From the NCBI GenBank assembly GCA_028687645.1, contig JAQTZQ010000026.1:1-32080 (forward strand): a stretch of 32,080 nucleotides of DNA. Direction: 5' to 3'. Within the stretch, counting starts at the first letter, position 1. The number at the start of each line of letters is the position of its first letter. Below the pieces are notes generated by a model. It searched no databases, was not told the origin of the DNA, and saw only the letters and a list, made by a program, of their open reading frames with translations. Positions 1-7,147 of this stretch are shown here, in pieces. Source of the DNA: Rhodocyclaceae bacterium. GTDB lineage: Bacteria; Pseudomonadota; Gammaproteobacteria; Burkholderiales; Rhodocyclaceae. The position numbers and the translations under genes are program-made.

Positions 1-370
1 GCTTCATGTACATCTCCTCGTAGTTCGGCGCATTGCGCGCGAAGCTGGCGTGGCTGTTGCTGAAGGCCGGGATGATGATGATGCTGTAGCCGTTTTCTGG
101 CGCATTGCGGCAGATTTGCGCCAGCGAACCCGGGTCGTAAAAGCGCATCTGCGGAGCTGAACCAAAGCCGCTGACTTCGGTGACAAAGACTTGCTCGCGG
201 CTCACCATCCCGCCCTCGGTAGCCATGAAATAGGGGATGGTGCCGCCTATCCAGTGGCCGGTCGGGAGCTGGCGCAGGGCGGTTTCATCACCGGCGATGC
301 TCAGGTATTTGCCTTTGCGGATCAGCTCGGTGGCGCTGGCTAGCGACATCAATCCTTGTTCTGTTTTCAT
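1..370 (-). CDS. Conserved hypothetical protein (DUF6976-like), C-terminus outside the window
   Basis: An open frame starts at an ATG (complement 368-370) and stays open for 123 codons to the left edge, so the gene is partial. The visible part contains the segments GKYLSIAGDE, LPTGHWIGGTIPYFM, EGGMVSREQVFVTEV and APENGYSIIIIPAFSNSH. From memory these resemble a proteobacterial family labelled DUF6976, whose biochemical role is unknown to me. A GGGA-type ribosome site lies about 6 bases upstream. The gene follows the neighbouring minus-strand gene (stop at 392) by 21 bases, so the two are probably co-transcribed. No signal peptide or membrane segment is visible, which suggests a cytoplasmic protein. 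The coding assignment is secure; the family name is a recollection. Confidence 0.75.
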   Translation of the reverse strand, partial: MKTEQGLMSLASATELIRKGKYLSIAGDETALRQLPTGHWIGGTIPYFMATEGGMVSREQVFVTEVSGFGSAPQMRFYDPGSLAQICRNAPENGYSIIIIPAFSNSHASFARNAPNYEEMYMK

Positions 371-391
371 GATTTTTCCCAGCGGTAGCGG

Positions 392-1096
392 TCAAAGACG
401 GGTTATTTGCGCCAATTCATGGCCGAGTAATTTTTCGTGGCGGACAAAATAGCGTTGCATTTCGTGTGCCTTGAGGATACGGACTTCACTGTCGGAAATA
501 TTGGAAAATTGCCCGCGCAGTTTGGTGAATAATAGCTTCAGACTAAGAATGCGGATGTCGATGCTAATAGAGCCTTCGAGCAGTTTCTCCCAGATCGGGT
601 CATTGGGGCCAGGAATCGCCGAGTCTAGCTGATCACCAGCGAGGGGCTGCTTGGCGCCCGATAATCCGGACTGGCCGCTGTCCAGGCGATACTTGAACTT
701 CCAGAGTTCGGTGACGGAAATATCCAGGGCAGAGCAGATCGCCGGAAAGCTGAGGCCTTCCATGAACATCCCGGCAATTTTTCGGGACAGGCCGTGGGTG
801 AACGGCTGGTCGTCTTCTCCCAGCCACTGCAGGCTGGCGTTGGCTTGCTCGTTGGCCGCCTCGGCGGGTGGAACGGCATGGACGATACAGCGGGCGTTAC
901 CAATATTGAAGTGGCGCCAGATCCGTTCGTTGGCTTGGTCGATCTTGCTGCGTGAGCCAAAGAACCAGCCGCTTCTGGCCGAGTCCTGGGCAACCCAGAG
1001 GTCGATCTGGCCTTTTCCTAGATCGTTCCGCATGCGGATGATCTGCCATGGGGCGTGGATTTCCAGTGCGTCTCGCAGTAAGTCCTCAGGCTTCAT
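392..1096 (-). CDS. Hypothetical protein with possible ISL3-transposase-N-like domain and helix-turn-helix
   Basis: This 234-residue protein is preceded by a good GGAG ribosome site (CATGGAGACACACAATG). The first 100 residues (PW..IRM, IDLWVA, ERIWRHFNIGNARCIVHA) recall the N-terminal segment of ISL3-family transposases (WRHL...CYIHA), but the paired zinc-binding cysteines are absent and no DDE catalytic domain follows. Residues about 108-140 (GLSFPAICSALDISVTELWKFK) could form a helix-turn-helix. The C-terminal third (IDIRILSLKLLFTKLRGQF...VRILKAHEMQRYFVRHEKLLGHELAQI) is helical and charged. The gene is the first of an operon with the partial downstream gene. A DNA-binding or regulatory role is inferred only; the transposase resemblance is judged by eye. 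Confidence 0.7.
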   Translation of the reverse strand: MKPEDLLRDALEIHAPWQIIRMRNDLGKGQIDLWVAQDSARSGWFFGSRSKIDQANERIWRHFNIGNARCIVHAVPPAEAANEQANASLQWLGEDDQPFTHGLSRKIAGMFMEGLSFPAICSALDISVTELWKFKYRLDSGQSGLSGAKQPLAGDQLDSAIPGPNDPIWEKLLEGSISIDIRILSLKLLFTKLRGQFSNISDSEVRILKAHEMQRYFVRHEKLLGHELAQITRL

Positions 1097-1413
1097 TGTG
1101 TGTCTCCATGTTGCTTTCGCTGATTATGATATTTGGTGTGCATTTTTTATGGCTATTGGCATCAGCAAGGAGCGTGCTATGCCAGCGAACGTCGTAAATT
1201 GGCTATCCGGCTGAGGTTGGATGTGACAAAAGCGAACGCTTGCTTAAAAACGGTACAGTTTTGCCGGCTTGTTGCGGTCAACGGCGAAAAGACGGCAAAA
1301 AAAGATGCGCTTGTTTTGTGCCAACCTTGGCGGCGCGCATCTCCAGAAAACCATGAGGTGTTTTTGGCGCTTTTGTGCAGGGCAGCGGCAGGCGCTCGGG
1401 GCACACTGGGGGC
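1097..1413. other. Divergent intergenic region between the hypothetical operon and pqqB
   Basis: These 317 bases lie between two divergent genes and should hold promoters for both. A perfect short palindrome, AAGCGAACGCTT, is at 1230-1241. A nested inverted repeat pairs TTTTGCCG (1259-1266) with CGGCAAAA (1293-1300) around an inner GTTG-CGGT-CAAC hairpin. I see no convincing -35/-10 pair and no sigma-54 element with correct spacing. Confidence 0.4.
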
Positions 1414-2337
1414 ATGAAAATACTTGTCCTTGGTTCTGCCGCCGGTGGCGGCTTCCCGCAGTGGAACTGCAACTGCCGCAATTGCGCCGGGGTGCGCGAT
1501 GGCAGTGTGCAGGCTACGCCGCGTACGCAATCGTCGATCGCAGTCAGCGCCAATGGCGTCGACTGGGTGTTGTTCAACGCTTCGCCCGACATTCTCAGCC
1601 AGATCCGCGCCAATCCCGCCCTGCAGCCGGGCCGCGCTCTGCGCGATACGGGGATTGCCGGCGTCGTGCTGATCGACGCCCAGATCGACCACACCACCGG
1701 CCTCTTTATGCTGCGCGAAGGCAAGCCGCTGGATATCTGGTGCACCCCGCAGGTGCGCGAGGATCTGACCACCGGCAACCCGATTTTCAATGTCCTGTCG
1801 CACTTTTGCGCGGTGCGCTGGCAACCGGTCTCCGTTGTCCCCCCGTCGCCCTTTACCATTCCCGGGGCGGCGGGGCTGCGCTTCACGCCGGTGCCGCTGT
1901 CCAGCAAGGCGCCACCGTATTCGCCGCACCGCAACGATCCACATCCGGGCGACAACATCGGCATGCTGATCGAGGACACCACCAGCGGCCACAAGGTTTT
2001 CTATGCGCCGGGCTTTGGCGCCATGGAGCCGCATCTCGCCCCCTTCCTGGCCGATGTCGACTGCGTGATGCTCGACGGCACCTTCTGGACTGATGACGAG
2101 ATGATCCGCCCCGGTCTTTCGACCAAGACCGCCCGCGAAATCGGCCATCTGCCGCAGTCGGGGGCGGACGGCATGATGGCGCTGCTGGCCAACTACCCGA
2201 AGCCGCGCAAGGTGCTGATTCATATCAACAATACCAATCCCATCCTGGACGAGACGTCGCCGGAGCGTGCCGAGTTGCGCGCTGCCGGCATCGAACTCGC
2301 CTTTGACGGAATGCTTATCGAGTACGGAGACAAATAA
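1414..2337 (+). CDS. pqqB: Coenzyme PQQ biosynthesis protein B (metallo-beta-lactamase fold)
   Basis: PqqB belongs to the metallo-beta-lactamase fold and is needed for pyrroloquinoline quinone synthesis; it has been implicated in oxidative tailoring of the PqqA-derived Glu-Tyr product before PqqC acts. The 307-residue product opens with the family hallmark [19 protein letters not shown], followed by the zinc-knuckle-like [25 protein letters not shown] and PGFGAME are also typical. A start at 1375 is open in the same frame, but the ATG at 1414 matches the family N-terminus and length (about 303-308 residues) and follows a purine-rich GGGGG. The stop overlaps the pqqC start (TAATG), indicating translational coupling. 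Confidence 0.96.
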   Translation: MKILVLGSAAGGGFPQWNCNCRNCAGVRDGSVQATPRTQSSIAVSANGVDWVLFNASPDILSQIRANPALQPGRALRDTGIAGVVLIDAQIDHTTGLFMLREGKPLDIWCTPQVREDLTTGNPIFNVLSHFCAVRWQPVSVVPPSPFTIPGAAGLRFTPVPLSSKAPPYSPHRNDPHPGDNIGMLIEDTTSGHKVFYAPGFGAMEPHLAPFLADVDCVMLDGTFWTDDEMIRPGLSTKTAREIGHLPQSGADGMMALLANYPKPRKVLIHINNTNPILDETSPERAELRAAGIELAFDGMLIEYGDK

Positions 2338-3086
2338 TGAAAATGAACGAATTGCAGCCGTGGACCCCGGAAGAGTTCGAGGCCCAACTGCGGGCGCGCA
2401 GCACCAGCTACCACATTCACCACCCGTATCAGGTGATGATGCACGAGGGTAAGTGCACCCGCGAGCAGATCCAGGCCTGGGTCGCCAACCGCTACTACTA
2501 CCAGGTCAGCATTCCGGTCAAGGATGCCGCGATCATGGCCAATTGCCCGGACCGCGAAGTGCGCCGCCACTGGGTGCAGCGCATTCTCGACCACGACGGC
2601 TACGGCGGCGAGGCTGGCGGCATCGAGGCGTGGATTCGCCTCGGCGAGGCGGTCGGCCTGAGCCGCGAGCAGATCGTCTCGCAGGAACTGGTGCTGCCCG
2701 GCGTGCGCTTCGCCGTCGACGCTTACGTCAATTTCGCCCGCCGCGTGCCCTGGCAGGAAGCGGCTGCCTCGTCGCTGACCGAACTGTTCGCGCCGACCAT
2801 CCATAAATCCCGCCTCGACCACTGGCCGGCCCATTACCCGTGGATCGAAGCGGAGGGCTACGACTATTTCCAGCGTCGCCTGACCGAGGCGCCGCGCGAT
2901 GTGATCAACGGCCTGCGCATCACGCTCGGCCATTTCAATACCCGGGAATTGCAGGAGCGGGCGCTGGACATTCTCCAGTTCAAGCTCGACCTGCTGTGGT
3001 CGATGCTCGACGCCATGCTGCTCGCCCACTGCCCGGTGCAGATCGAAGGCTGGGGCGCGTATACCCCGATGACCAAAGTCTCATGA
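2337..3086 (+). CDS. pqqC: Pyrroloquinoline-quinone synthase (PqqC)
   Basis: PqqC catalyses the last step of PQQ formation, a cofactor-free ring closure and eight-electron oxidation using oxygen. The 249-residue product matches the family length (about 250). It has the conserved helical-bundle segments [46 protein letters not shown] and LTELFAP, rich in the active-site His, Tyr, Arg and Lys residues of the family. The ATG overlaps the pqqB stop by one base, with GGAGA seven bases upstream. An alternative Met two codons later would change little. A hairpin and a sigma-54 promoter follow, so pqqBC and pqqAD may be separate transcription units. Confidence 0.97.
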   Translation: MKMNELQPWTPEEFEAQLRARSTSYHIHHPYQVMMHEGKCTREQIQAWVANRYYYQVSIPVKDAAIMANCPDREVRRHWVQRILDHDGYGGEAGGIEAWIRLGEAVGLSREQIVSQELVLPGVRFAVDAYVNFARRVPWQEAAASSLTELFAPTIHKSRLDHWPAHYPWIEAEGYDYFQRRLTEAPRDVINGLRITLGHFNTRELQERALDILQFKLDLLWSMLDAMLLAHCPVQIEGWGAYTPMTKVS

Positions 3087-3091
3087 TTTTC

Positions 3092-3121
3092 ACTACCGGC
3101 TTTTCGTGAAAGCCGGGTAGT
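3092..3121 (+). terminator. Hairpin between pqqC and the pqqA promoter
   Basis: ACTACCGGCTTT (3092-3103) pairs with AAAGCCGGGTAGT (3109-3121) through 12 base pairs with one bulged base and a five-base loop. It starts five bases after the pqqC stop and ends four bases before the -24 box of the sigma-54 promoter. No U-tract follows, so it may be a terminator or attenuator of pqqBC, an mRNA 3'-end stabiliser or an operator for the pqqA promoter. Confidence 0.6.
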
Positions 3122-3124
3122 GCT

Positions 3125-3139
3125 TGGCACGCACTTTGC
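3125..3139 (+). promoter_or_regulatory. Sigma-54 (RpoN) promoter of pqqA
   Basis: TGGCAC (3125-3130), five bases, then TTGC (3136-3139) is an exact match to the -24/-12 consensus TGGCAC-N5-TTGC, with a T before the -24 box. Transcription should start near 3150, leaving a leader of about 47 bases before the pqqA ATG at 3197. Sigma-54 promoters need an AAA+ activator; none of the TGTC-N10-GACA sites seen near glrK occurs here. Confidence 0.8.
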
Positions 3140-3196
3140 GAATAATGAAATACAGGAGCGGCAGGGTGTCGCTCCGTAAATTCCAAGGAGACACAC

Positions 3197-3271
3197 ATGA
3201 ACTGGCAAACCCCTGCGTACTGCGAAATCCGCCTCGGCTTTGAAGTTACCGCCTACGTTTACGTACGTTAA
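3197..3271 (+). CDS. pqqA: PQQ precursor peptide PqqA
   Basis: This 24-residue peptide is the ribosomally made substrate from which PQQ is built. The signature E-V-T-x-Y is present at residues 16-20 (GFEVTAYVYVR): Glu16 and Tyr20 are the two side chains cross-linked by PqqE and retained in the cofactor. The N-terminus MNWQTPAYCEIRLG follows the family pattern (W, P, I-R-L-G). A strong AAGGAG ribosome site lies six bases upstream. It sits between pqqC and pqqD, unlike the common order with pqqA first, and has its own sigma-54 promoter. An independent promoter may meet the need for much more precursor than enzyme. Confidence 0.95.
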   Translation: MNWQTPAYCEIRLGFEVTAYVYVR

Positions 3272-3328
3272 GTTGCAGGGTGGCAGCGCCTGGCGTTGCC
3301 ACCTGTTTGAATTATCAGGAGAGTCACC

Positions 3329-3607
3329 ATGGAAACCGTCACCAACACCTGCCCGGTGCTGAGTCCGCACTATGTCTTGCGTTGGGAGGCGAGCCAGGAT
3401 GCCTACATCCTGCTTTACCCCGAAGGCCTGATCAAACTCAACCCGTCCGCTGCTGAAATTCTCAAGCGCTGCGACGGCGAGCGCAACGGCGAAGCGATCA
3501 TCGCCGATTTAAGCGCCAGCTATCCCGAACATGCCGAAGCAATCGCCGCTGATACCCGTGCATTCATCGCCGCCGCCTTGGGTAAAGGCTGGTTACGGTC
3601 AACCTGA
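3329..3607 (+). CDS. pqqD: PQQ peptide chaperone PqqD
   Basis: PqqD is a small RiPP recognition element that binds PqqA and presents it to the radical SAM enzyme PqqE. The 92-residue product has the normal family length and typical segments: residues 8-35 (CPVLSPHYVLRWE, YILLYPEGLIKLN) for the winged beta part, then SAAEILKRCDG and the helical C-terminus. An AGGAGA ribosome site precedes the ATG. It lies 57 bases after pqqA and is probably on the same sigma-54-driven transcript. No pqqE follows; the next gene is on the opposite strand. Confidence 0.95.
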   Translation: METVTNTCPVLSPHYVLRWEASQDAYILLYPEGLIKLNPSAAEILKRCDGERNGEAIIADLSASYPEHAEAIAADTRAFIAAALGKGWLRST

Positions 3608-3801
3608 TTTTTTGCCCAAAAATTAAAATCCTCCTTCGCCGGAGTGGCGACGCACTGCTGGTCTCTAGCGAATTGGGATTACCTTGCTGGCGCTGGATTT
3701 TGTTCGACCAGCAGCGCTAGTCGGTCGGGGTGGCAGGGGGCTGTCATGGTGGCCCCCCGCACCCGCAGTTTCTACGGTCAACCGCAAAAACCGGCCAAAA
3801 T

Positions 3802-5466
3802 TTACCGCGTGATCGGTTTGTAGCGAATCCGCTTGGGCTTTGCACCTTCTTCACCCAGCCGCTTGCGCTTGTCTTCCTCGTATTCCTGATAGTTGCCGGT
3901 GAAGAAATTCCACTGCGAATCACCTTCGGCCGACAGGATGTGCGTACAAATGCGGTCGAGGAACCAGCGATCGTGCGAGATGACCATCGCACAGCCGGGG
4001 AATTCGAGTAGCGCATCTTCCAGTGCGCGCAGCGTTTCCACGTCAAGGTCATTGGACGGTTCATCAAGCAGCAGGACATTGCCGCCAGTCATCAGCGTTT
4101 TGGCCAGATGCAAACGGCCACGTTCACCGCCGGATAGATTGCCAACCTGTTTGCCCTGATCGGCGCCCTTGAAGTTGAAACGACCAATGTAGGCGCGTGA
4201 CGGCATTTCGAACTTGCCGATTTGCAGGATGTCGCTGCCCTGAGCCAGTTCTTCGAAAACAGTCTTGGTGCCATCGAGGCAATCGCGCGACTGATCGACG
4301 TAGGCCATTTTTACCGTCGGGCCGATGTCGACCGTACCGGAATCCGGCTGTTGCTGGCCGGTGATCATCTTGAACAGGGTTGATTTACCTGCACCGTTGG
4401 GGCCGATGATGCCGACGATGGCACCTGCCGGGATGGTGAAGCTGACGTTGTCCATCAGCAACTTGTCGCCGAAAGATTTGGTGACGCCGGTGAATTCGAT
4501 GACCTTGCCGCCGAGACGCTCGCCGACCGGAATGAAGATTTCCTGCGTCTCGTTGCGCTTCTGGTATTCCTGGCTGGAAAGTTCCTCGAAACGGGCGATA
4601 CGGGATTTCGACTTGGCTTGGCGCGCCTTCGGGTTGGAACGCACCCATTCGAGTTCCTGCTTCATCGCCTTCATGTGGGCGTCGATCTGCTTGTTCTCAG
4701 TTTCCAGGCGGGCTTCCTTCTGCTCCAGCCAGCTGGAGTAATTGCCCTTGTACGGAATGCCATGGCCACGGTCGAGTTCGAGAATCCACTCGGCGGCATT
4801 ATCGAGGAAGTAGCGGTCGTGGGTAACGGCGACGACGGTACCGGAGAAGCGGACGAGGAATTGTTCCAGCCATTCGACCGATTCGGCATCGAGGTGGTTG
4901 GTCGGCTCATCCAGCAGCAGCATGTCGGGCTTGGCGAGCAGCAGCTTGCACAGCGCGACGCGGCGTTTTTCACCACCGGAGAGCACACCGATTACAGCAT
5001 CCCAGGGCGGCAGGCGCAGGGCGTCGGCGGCCAGTTCCATCTGCGCTTCGGTGTCGGAGCCGGCGGTAGCGATGATCGCTTCGAGGCGAGCTTGTTCTTC
5101 AGCCAGTTTGTCGAAATCGGCATCTTCTTCGGCGTAGGCGGCATAGACCGCTTCCAGCTTGGCCTGCGCCTGCATCACTTCGCCAAGGGCGGACTCGACT
5201 TCTTCCTTGACCGTCTTGGTCGGGTCAAGCTGTGGTTCCTGCGGCAGATAGCCGATGGAAACGCCGGCCAGATGCTGGACTTCACCATCGTATTCCTTGT
5301 CCACGTTGGCCATGATTTTAAGTACGGTGGACTTTCCGGAACCGTTCAAACCGAGCAAGCCGATCTTGGCACCCGGGAAAAAGGACAGAGAAATATCCTT
5401 GATGATTTGCCGCTTGGGCGGAACGATTTTGCTGACGCGCAGCATTGACATCACATATTGGGCCAT
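3802..5466 (-). CDS. ettA: Energy-dependent translational throttle protein EttA (ABC-F ATPase)
   Basis: EttA is a soluble ABC-F protein that binds the ribosomal E site and gates the first elongation step according to the ATP/ADP ratio. The 554-residue product contains two ATP-binding cassettes. The first Walker A is GLNGSGKST (residues 39-47) with LSGGEKRRVALCKLLL and LLLDEPTNHLD; the second has GPNGAGKST, LSGGERGRLHLAK and LLLDEPSNDLD. The two are joined by a charged linker corresponding to the P-site tRNA-interaction motif. The frame is open 24 codons further upstream, but the start at 5466 (MAQYV, then KIVPPKRQIIKDISLSFFPGAKIG) matches the family N-terminus and length. It lies 72 bases after the FeeM-like gene and may be partly co-transcribed. 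Confidence 0.95.
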   Translation of the reverse strand: MAQYVMSMLRVSKIVPPKRQIIKDISLSFFPGAKIGLLGLNGSGKSTVLKIMANVDKEYDGEVQHLAGVSIGYLPQEPQLDPTKTVKEEVESALGEVMQAQAKLEAVYAAYAEEDADFDKLAEEQARLEAIIATAGSDTEAQMELAADALRLPPWDAVIGVLSGGEKRRVALCKLLLAKPDMLLLDEPTNHLDAESVEWLEQFLVRFSGTVVAVTHDRYFLDNAAEWILELDRGHGIPYKGNYSSWLEQKEARLETENKQIDAHMKAMKQELEWVRSNPKARQAKSKSRIARFEELSSQEYQKRNETQEIFIPVGERLGGKVIEFTGVTKSFGDKLLMDNVSFTIPAGAIVGIIGPNGAGKSTLFKMITGQQQPDSGTVDIGPTVKMAYVDQSRDCLDGTKTVFEELAQGSDILQIGKFEMPSRAYIGRFNFKGADQGKQVGNLSGGERGRLHLAKTLMTGGNVLLLDEPSNDLDVETLRALEDALLEFPGCAMVISHDRWFLDRICTHILSAEGDSQWNFFTGNYQEYEEDKRKRLGEEGAKPKRIRYKPITR

Positions 5467-5538
5467 GGGGTCTCGGGTTGGGCGAAGAAAGTGAATCAGT
5501 TTACCCAAGAACGCTGGTGTCTGATATCGATAAACCAC

Positions 5539-6213
5539 TCAAGGCATGATTGGATGCCTGACGACTGGCAAGTCGGGTAATTGAAGATGGCCACGGGCCA
5601 CGCGGAGCCTGGCCTTGTGGGGCTGTTCCATGTCGCGATGGAGGAGCAAGGCGGGGGCGTCTACCCGAGGGCAGACGCGAAGGGGGCCCAACTGAGTAAA
5701 TCCAATTTCACGTTCGTAGAAACGTCTATGCCTGGGGTTGATTTCGACAATCGCCTCTTTTGCAAAAAAATGGGATTTCGCGAGATCGTAGGCTGTACGG
5801 AAAAAATGTTCCATAAGCTGGGTTGAACTGGTCACCGGGTCGATGGCGAGGTGCGAGTACTCGCAAATAGCGCGCCCTTTACTTCGCAGATCAGCAATCT
5901 CTGCCGGATAAAGGGCTTCGGCCAAGAGATTGCTGCCGCTATCGCGTGACAGGGTCAGGGTTGCCGCTAATTCGCCATCGCGCCATGCGGCCAGGGTGAG
6001 TCGGTCGTGTGACAAATGCGGGCTGGCAGGTTCAGTCAGATAGCCGCGCCAGGCATACATGCGGCGCACCAGTTCATGGCAGGCATGTGCTTCGCGATGG
6101 CTGAGCGTTGGTCGAACCAGTAAACCGCCATGGCTGTCAGGCTGCGTTGGATGCGCAACAGTCACTGTGACAGCCTGGCCGGGGTGGGATAGCGCGCTAC
6201 TTGAAATATGCAT
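5539..6213 (-). CDS. FeeM-like N-acyl amino acid synthase (GNAT/autoinducer-synthase fold)
   Basis: The 224-residue protein resembles the FeeM catalytic core, enzymes that transfer a long-chain acyl group from acyl-ACP to an amino acid and that share a fold with GNAT acetyltransferases and LuxI synthases. Supporting segments are residues 42-55 (ACHELVRRMYAWRGY), AAWRDGELAATLTLSRDS, ICEYSHLAIDP and VEINPRHRRFYEREIGF, the last being the typical acyl-CoA/ACP-binding end of the fold. No signal peptide is visible, so it is probably cytoplasmic. No good ribosome site precedes the ATG at 6213; the bactofilin stop is 33 bases upstream, so translation may depend on coupling. The substrate amino acid and acyl chain cannot be told from sequence. 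Confidence 0.75.
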   Translation of the reverse strand: MHISSSALSHPGQAVTVTVAHPTQPDSHGGLLVRPTLSHREAHACHELVRRMYAWRGYLTEPASPHLSHDRLTLAAWRDGELAATLTLSRDSGSNLLAEALYPAEIADLRSKGRAICEYSHLAIDPVTSSTQLMEHFFRTAYDLAKSHFFAKEAIVEINPRHRRFYEREIGFTQLGPLRVCPRVDAPALLLHRDMEQPHKARLRVARGHLQLPDLPVVRHPIMP

Positions 6214-6246
6214 TGAGTGAGATTGGGTAGCGCTGTAAGTCCAGGT

Positions 6247-6822
6247 TCAAAGAGCGATAACGTTGAGGCCCGGCGGGGTTTCACGACTCTGCTGTTGCGA
6301 CGGCAAATTTTCTGCGGATAGGGAGTTAATGTCACCACAAAGCTCCCCTCCCTCGTCAATAACCAGCTTCCCGTAGCGAATTTTACCGCTTACTCGTCCG
6401 GTTGCATGAATGATCAACTGCGTCCTGGCAGTCAGGTCGCCTTCAAAATGACCGTGAATCTCGGCAATATCAATGCTGACCTTGCCGGCAAAGGCGCCAT
6501 TTTCGGCAATGCGGATAACTCGGCTGTCCATCGTGGCCTCGACGCGACCTTCAACGACCAGCGTATCGCAATCGAGAATTTCTGCGCCTTTGAGTTTTAC
6601 ATCAGGGCCGACGATCAGGCGGGCACCAATCACCGGTTCGCTGCTATTGGTGGCAACCGGTTTGGGGGGCGGGGTAACTTCGAGTGGCGCGACCGTCGCT
6701 GGCTTTGGTGAGGGCGTTTGATTGCTCAACGAGGCTGATAGTGTGTTGGGACTACTCAGGCTGCGTCCATCCTTGTTCGAGTTATTGTCGTTGCGATTGA
6801 GAATGCTGGGTTTTGAAAACAT
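6247..6822 (-). CDS. Bactofilin family cytoskeletal protein
   Basis: Bactofilins polymerise without nucleotides into membrane-associated filaments that position cell-wall or polar machinery. The 191-residue product has a disordered Ser/Pro/Asn-rich N-terminus (about residues 1-65). It is followed by the short-repeat beta-helix core (about 66-165): VIGARLIVGPDVKLKG, TLVVEGRVEATMD, IHGHFEGDLTAR and ATGRVSGKIRYGKLVIDEG. An AAAGGA ribosome site precedes the ATG. Upstream are a sigma-54-like promoter and two palindromes matching the GlrR site, so it is probably controlled by the divergently encoded two-component system. It is the first gene of the bactofilin/FeeM-like/ettA run. Confidence 0.92.
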   Translation of the reverse strand: MFSKPSILNRNDNNSNKDGRSLSSPNTLSASLSNQTPSPKPATVAPLEVTPPPKPVATNSSEPVIGARLIVGPDVKLKGAEILDCDTLVVEGRVEATMDSRVIRIAENGAFAGKVSIDIAEIHGHFEGDLTARTQLIIHATGRVSGKIRYGKLVIDEGGELCGDINSLSAENLPSQQQSRETPPGLNVIAL

Positions 6823-6862
6823 GGTGATTCCTTTGTTGAGCGGGGCAAAATGGGAACCCCTT

Positions 6863-6878
6863 TGCGATATCTATGCCA
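6863..6878 (-). promoter_or_regulatory. Sigma-54-like promoter facing bactofilin
   Basis: Read on the minus strand, TGGCAT-AGATA-TCGCA has the GG and GC doublets at the correct -24/-12 distance. It departs from consensus at the last base of the -24 box and with TCGC instead of TTGC. The same TCGCA -12 box occurs before the BON gene. The predicted start near 6852 lies about 30 bases upstream of the bactofilin ATG. Confidence 0.55.
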
Positions 6879-6951
6879 GTTTTATTTTGTATTTAAAAAC
6901 AATTGGATAGTCGGCTATTCGTGATTCCGGCTCAGCTTGCCGAGGCGGAGT

Positions 6952-6969
6952 TGTCGTGATTCGGCGACA
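6952..6969. promoter_or_regulatory. GlrR-type activator site 1 (TGTC-N10-GACA)
   Basis: The perfect palindrome TGTCGTGATTCGGCGACA fits TGTC-N10-GACA, the site reported for the sigma-54 activator GlrR (YfhA) at E. coli glmY. It lies about 75-90 bp upstream of the -24 box facing bactofilin, a normal enhancer distance, and about 180 bp from the gene for the matching regulator's kinase. Confidence 0.7.
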
Positions 6970-7016
6970 AGTTTTTTTAAGTTGCTTGGGAGCAAGGCGC
7001 CGGTAAGGACTGGCGC

Positions 7017-7034
7017 TGTCGCATAATGGCGACA
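7017..7034. promoter_or_regulatory. GlrR-type activator site 2 (TGTC-N10-GACA)
   Basis: TGTCGCATAATGGCGACA is a second perfect TGTC-N10-GACA palindrome, 65 bp from the first (start to start). The inner bases G and C flanking the spacer are also conserved between the two (TGTCG-N8-CGACA). Paired enhancer sites are typical for oligomeric sigma-54 activators. Confidence 0.7.
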
Positions 7035-7105
7035 TATTGTTCAAGGTATTGATTTATTGTGTATTTATTATCGCTTGAATTATCTTTGCTGGGGGTGATA
7101 GGCAG

Positions 7106-7117
7106 ATTGTTACGGTC
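7106..7117 (+). repeat. 12-base motif ATTGTTACGGTC, copy upstream of glrK
   Basis: This 12-mer, followed by one variable base and AC, recurs at 10552-10563 upstream of the BON gene. Here it ends 30 bases before the glrK ATG. The two copies bracket the glrK-qseG-glrR genes. Its meaning is unknown; a second regulator site is possible. Confidence 0.4.
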
Positions 7118-7147
7118 TACACTGAAATTTTCCGAAAATTTGATTTG

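Noticed and set aside
1365..1378. Sigma-54-like element upstream of pqqB (TGGCGCTTTTGTGC)
   Set aside because: The GG and GC doublets are one base too close together, and the -24 box is imperfect.
1177..2223. Long open frame antisense to pqqB
   Set aside because: It has no recognisable protein character, covers a secure pqqB gene and is typical of shadows in GC-rich coding DNA.
3608..3801. Possible remnant of pqqE after pqqD
   Set aside because: Translating this stretch in the forward frames gives no radical SAM CxxxCxxC motif and nothing resembling a PqqE N-terminus. It holds only a G/C-rich hairpin-like stretch near 3735-3760.
7021..7034. Sigma-54 promoter facing glrK (TGGCGACATATTGT)
   Set aside because: Spacing between the doublets is one base short, and the sequence is better explained as the right half of a GlrR-type palindrome.
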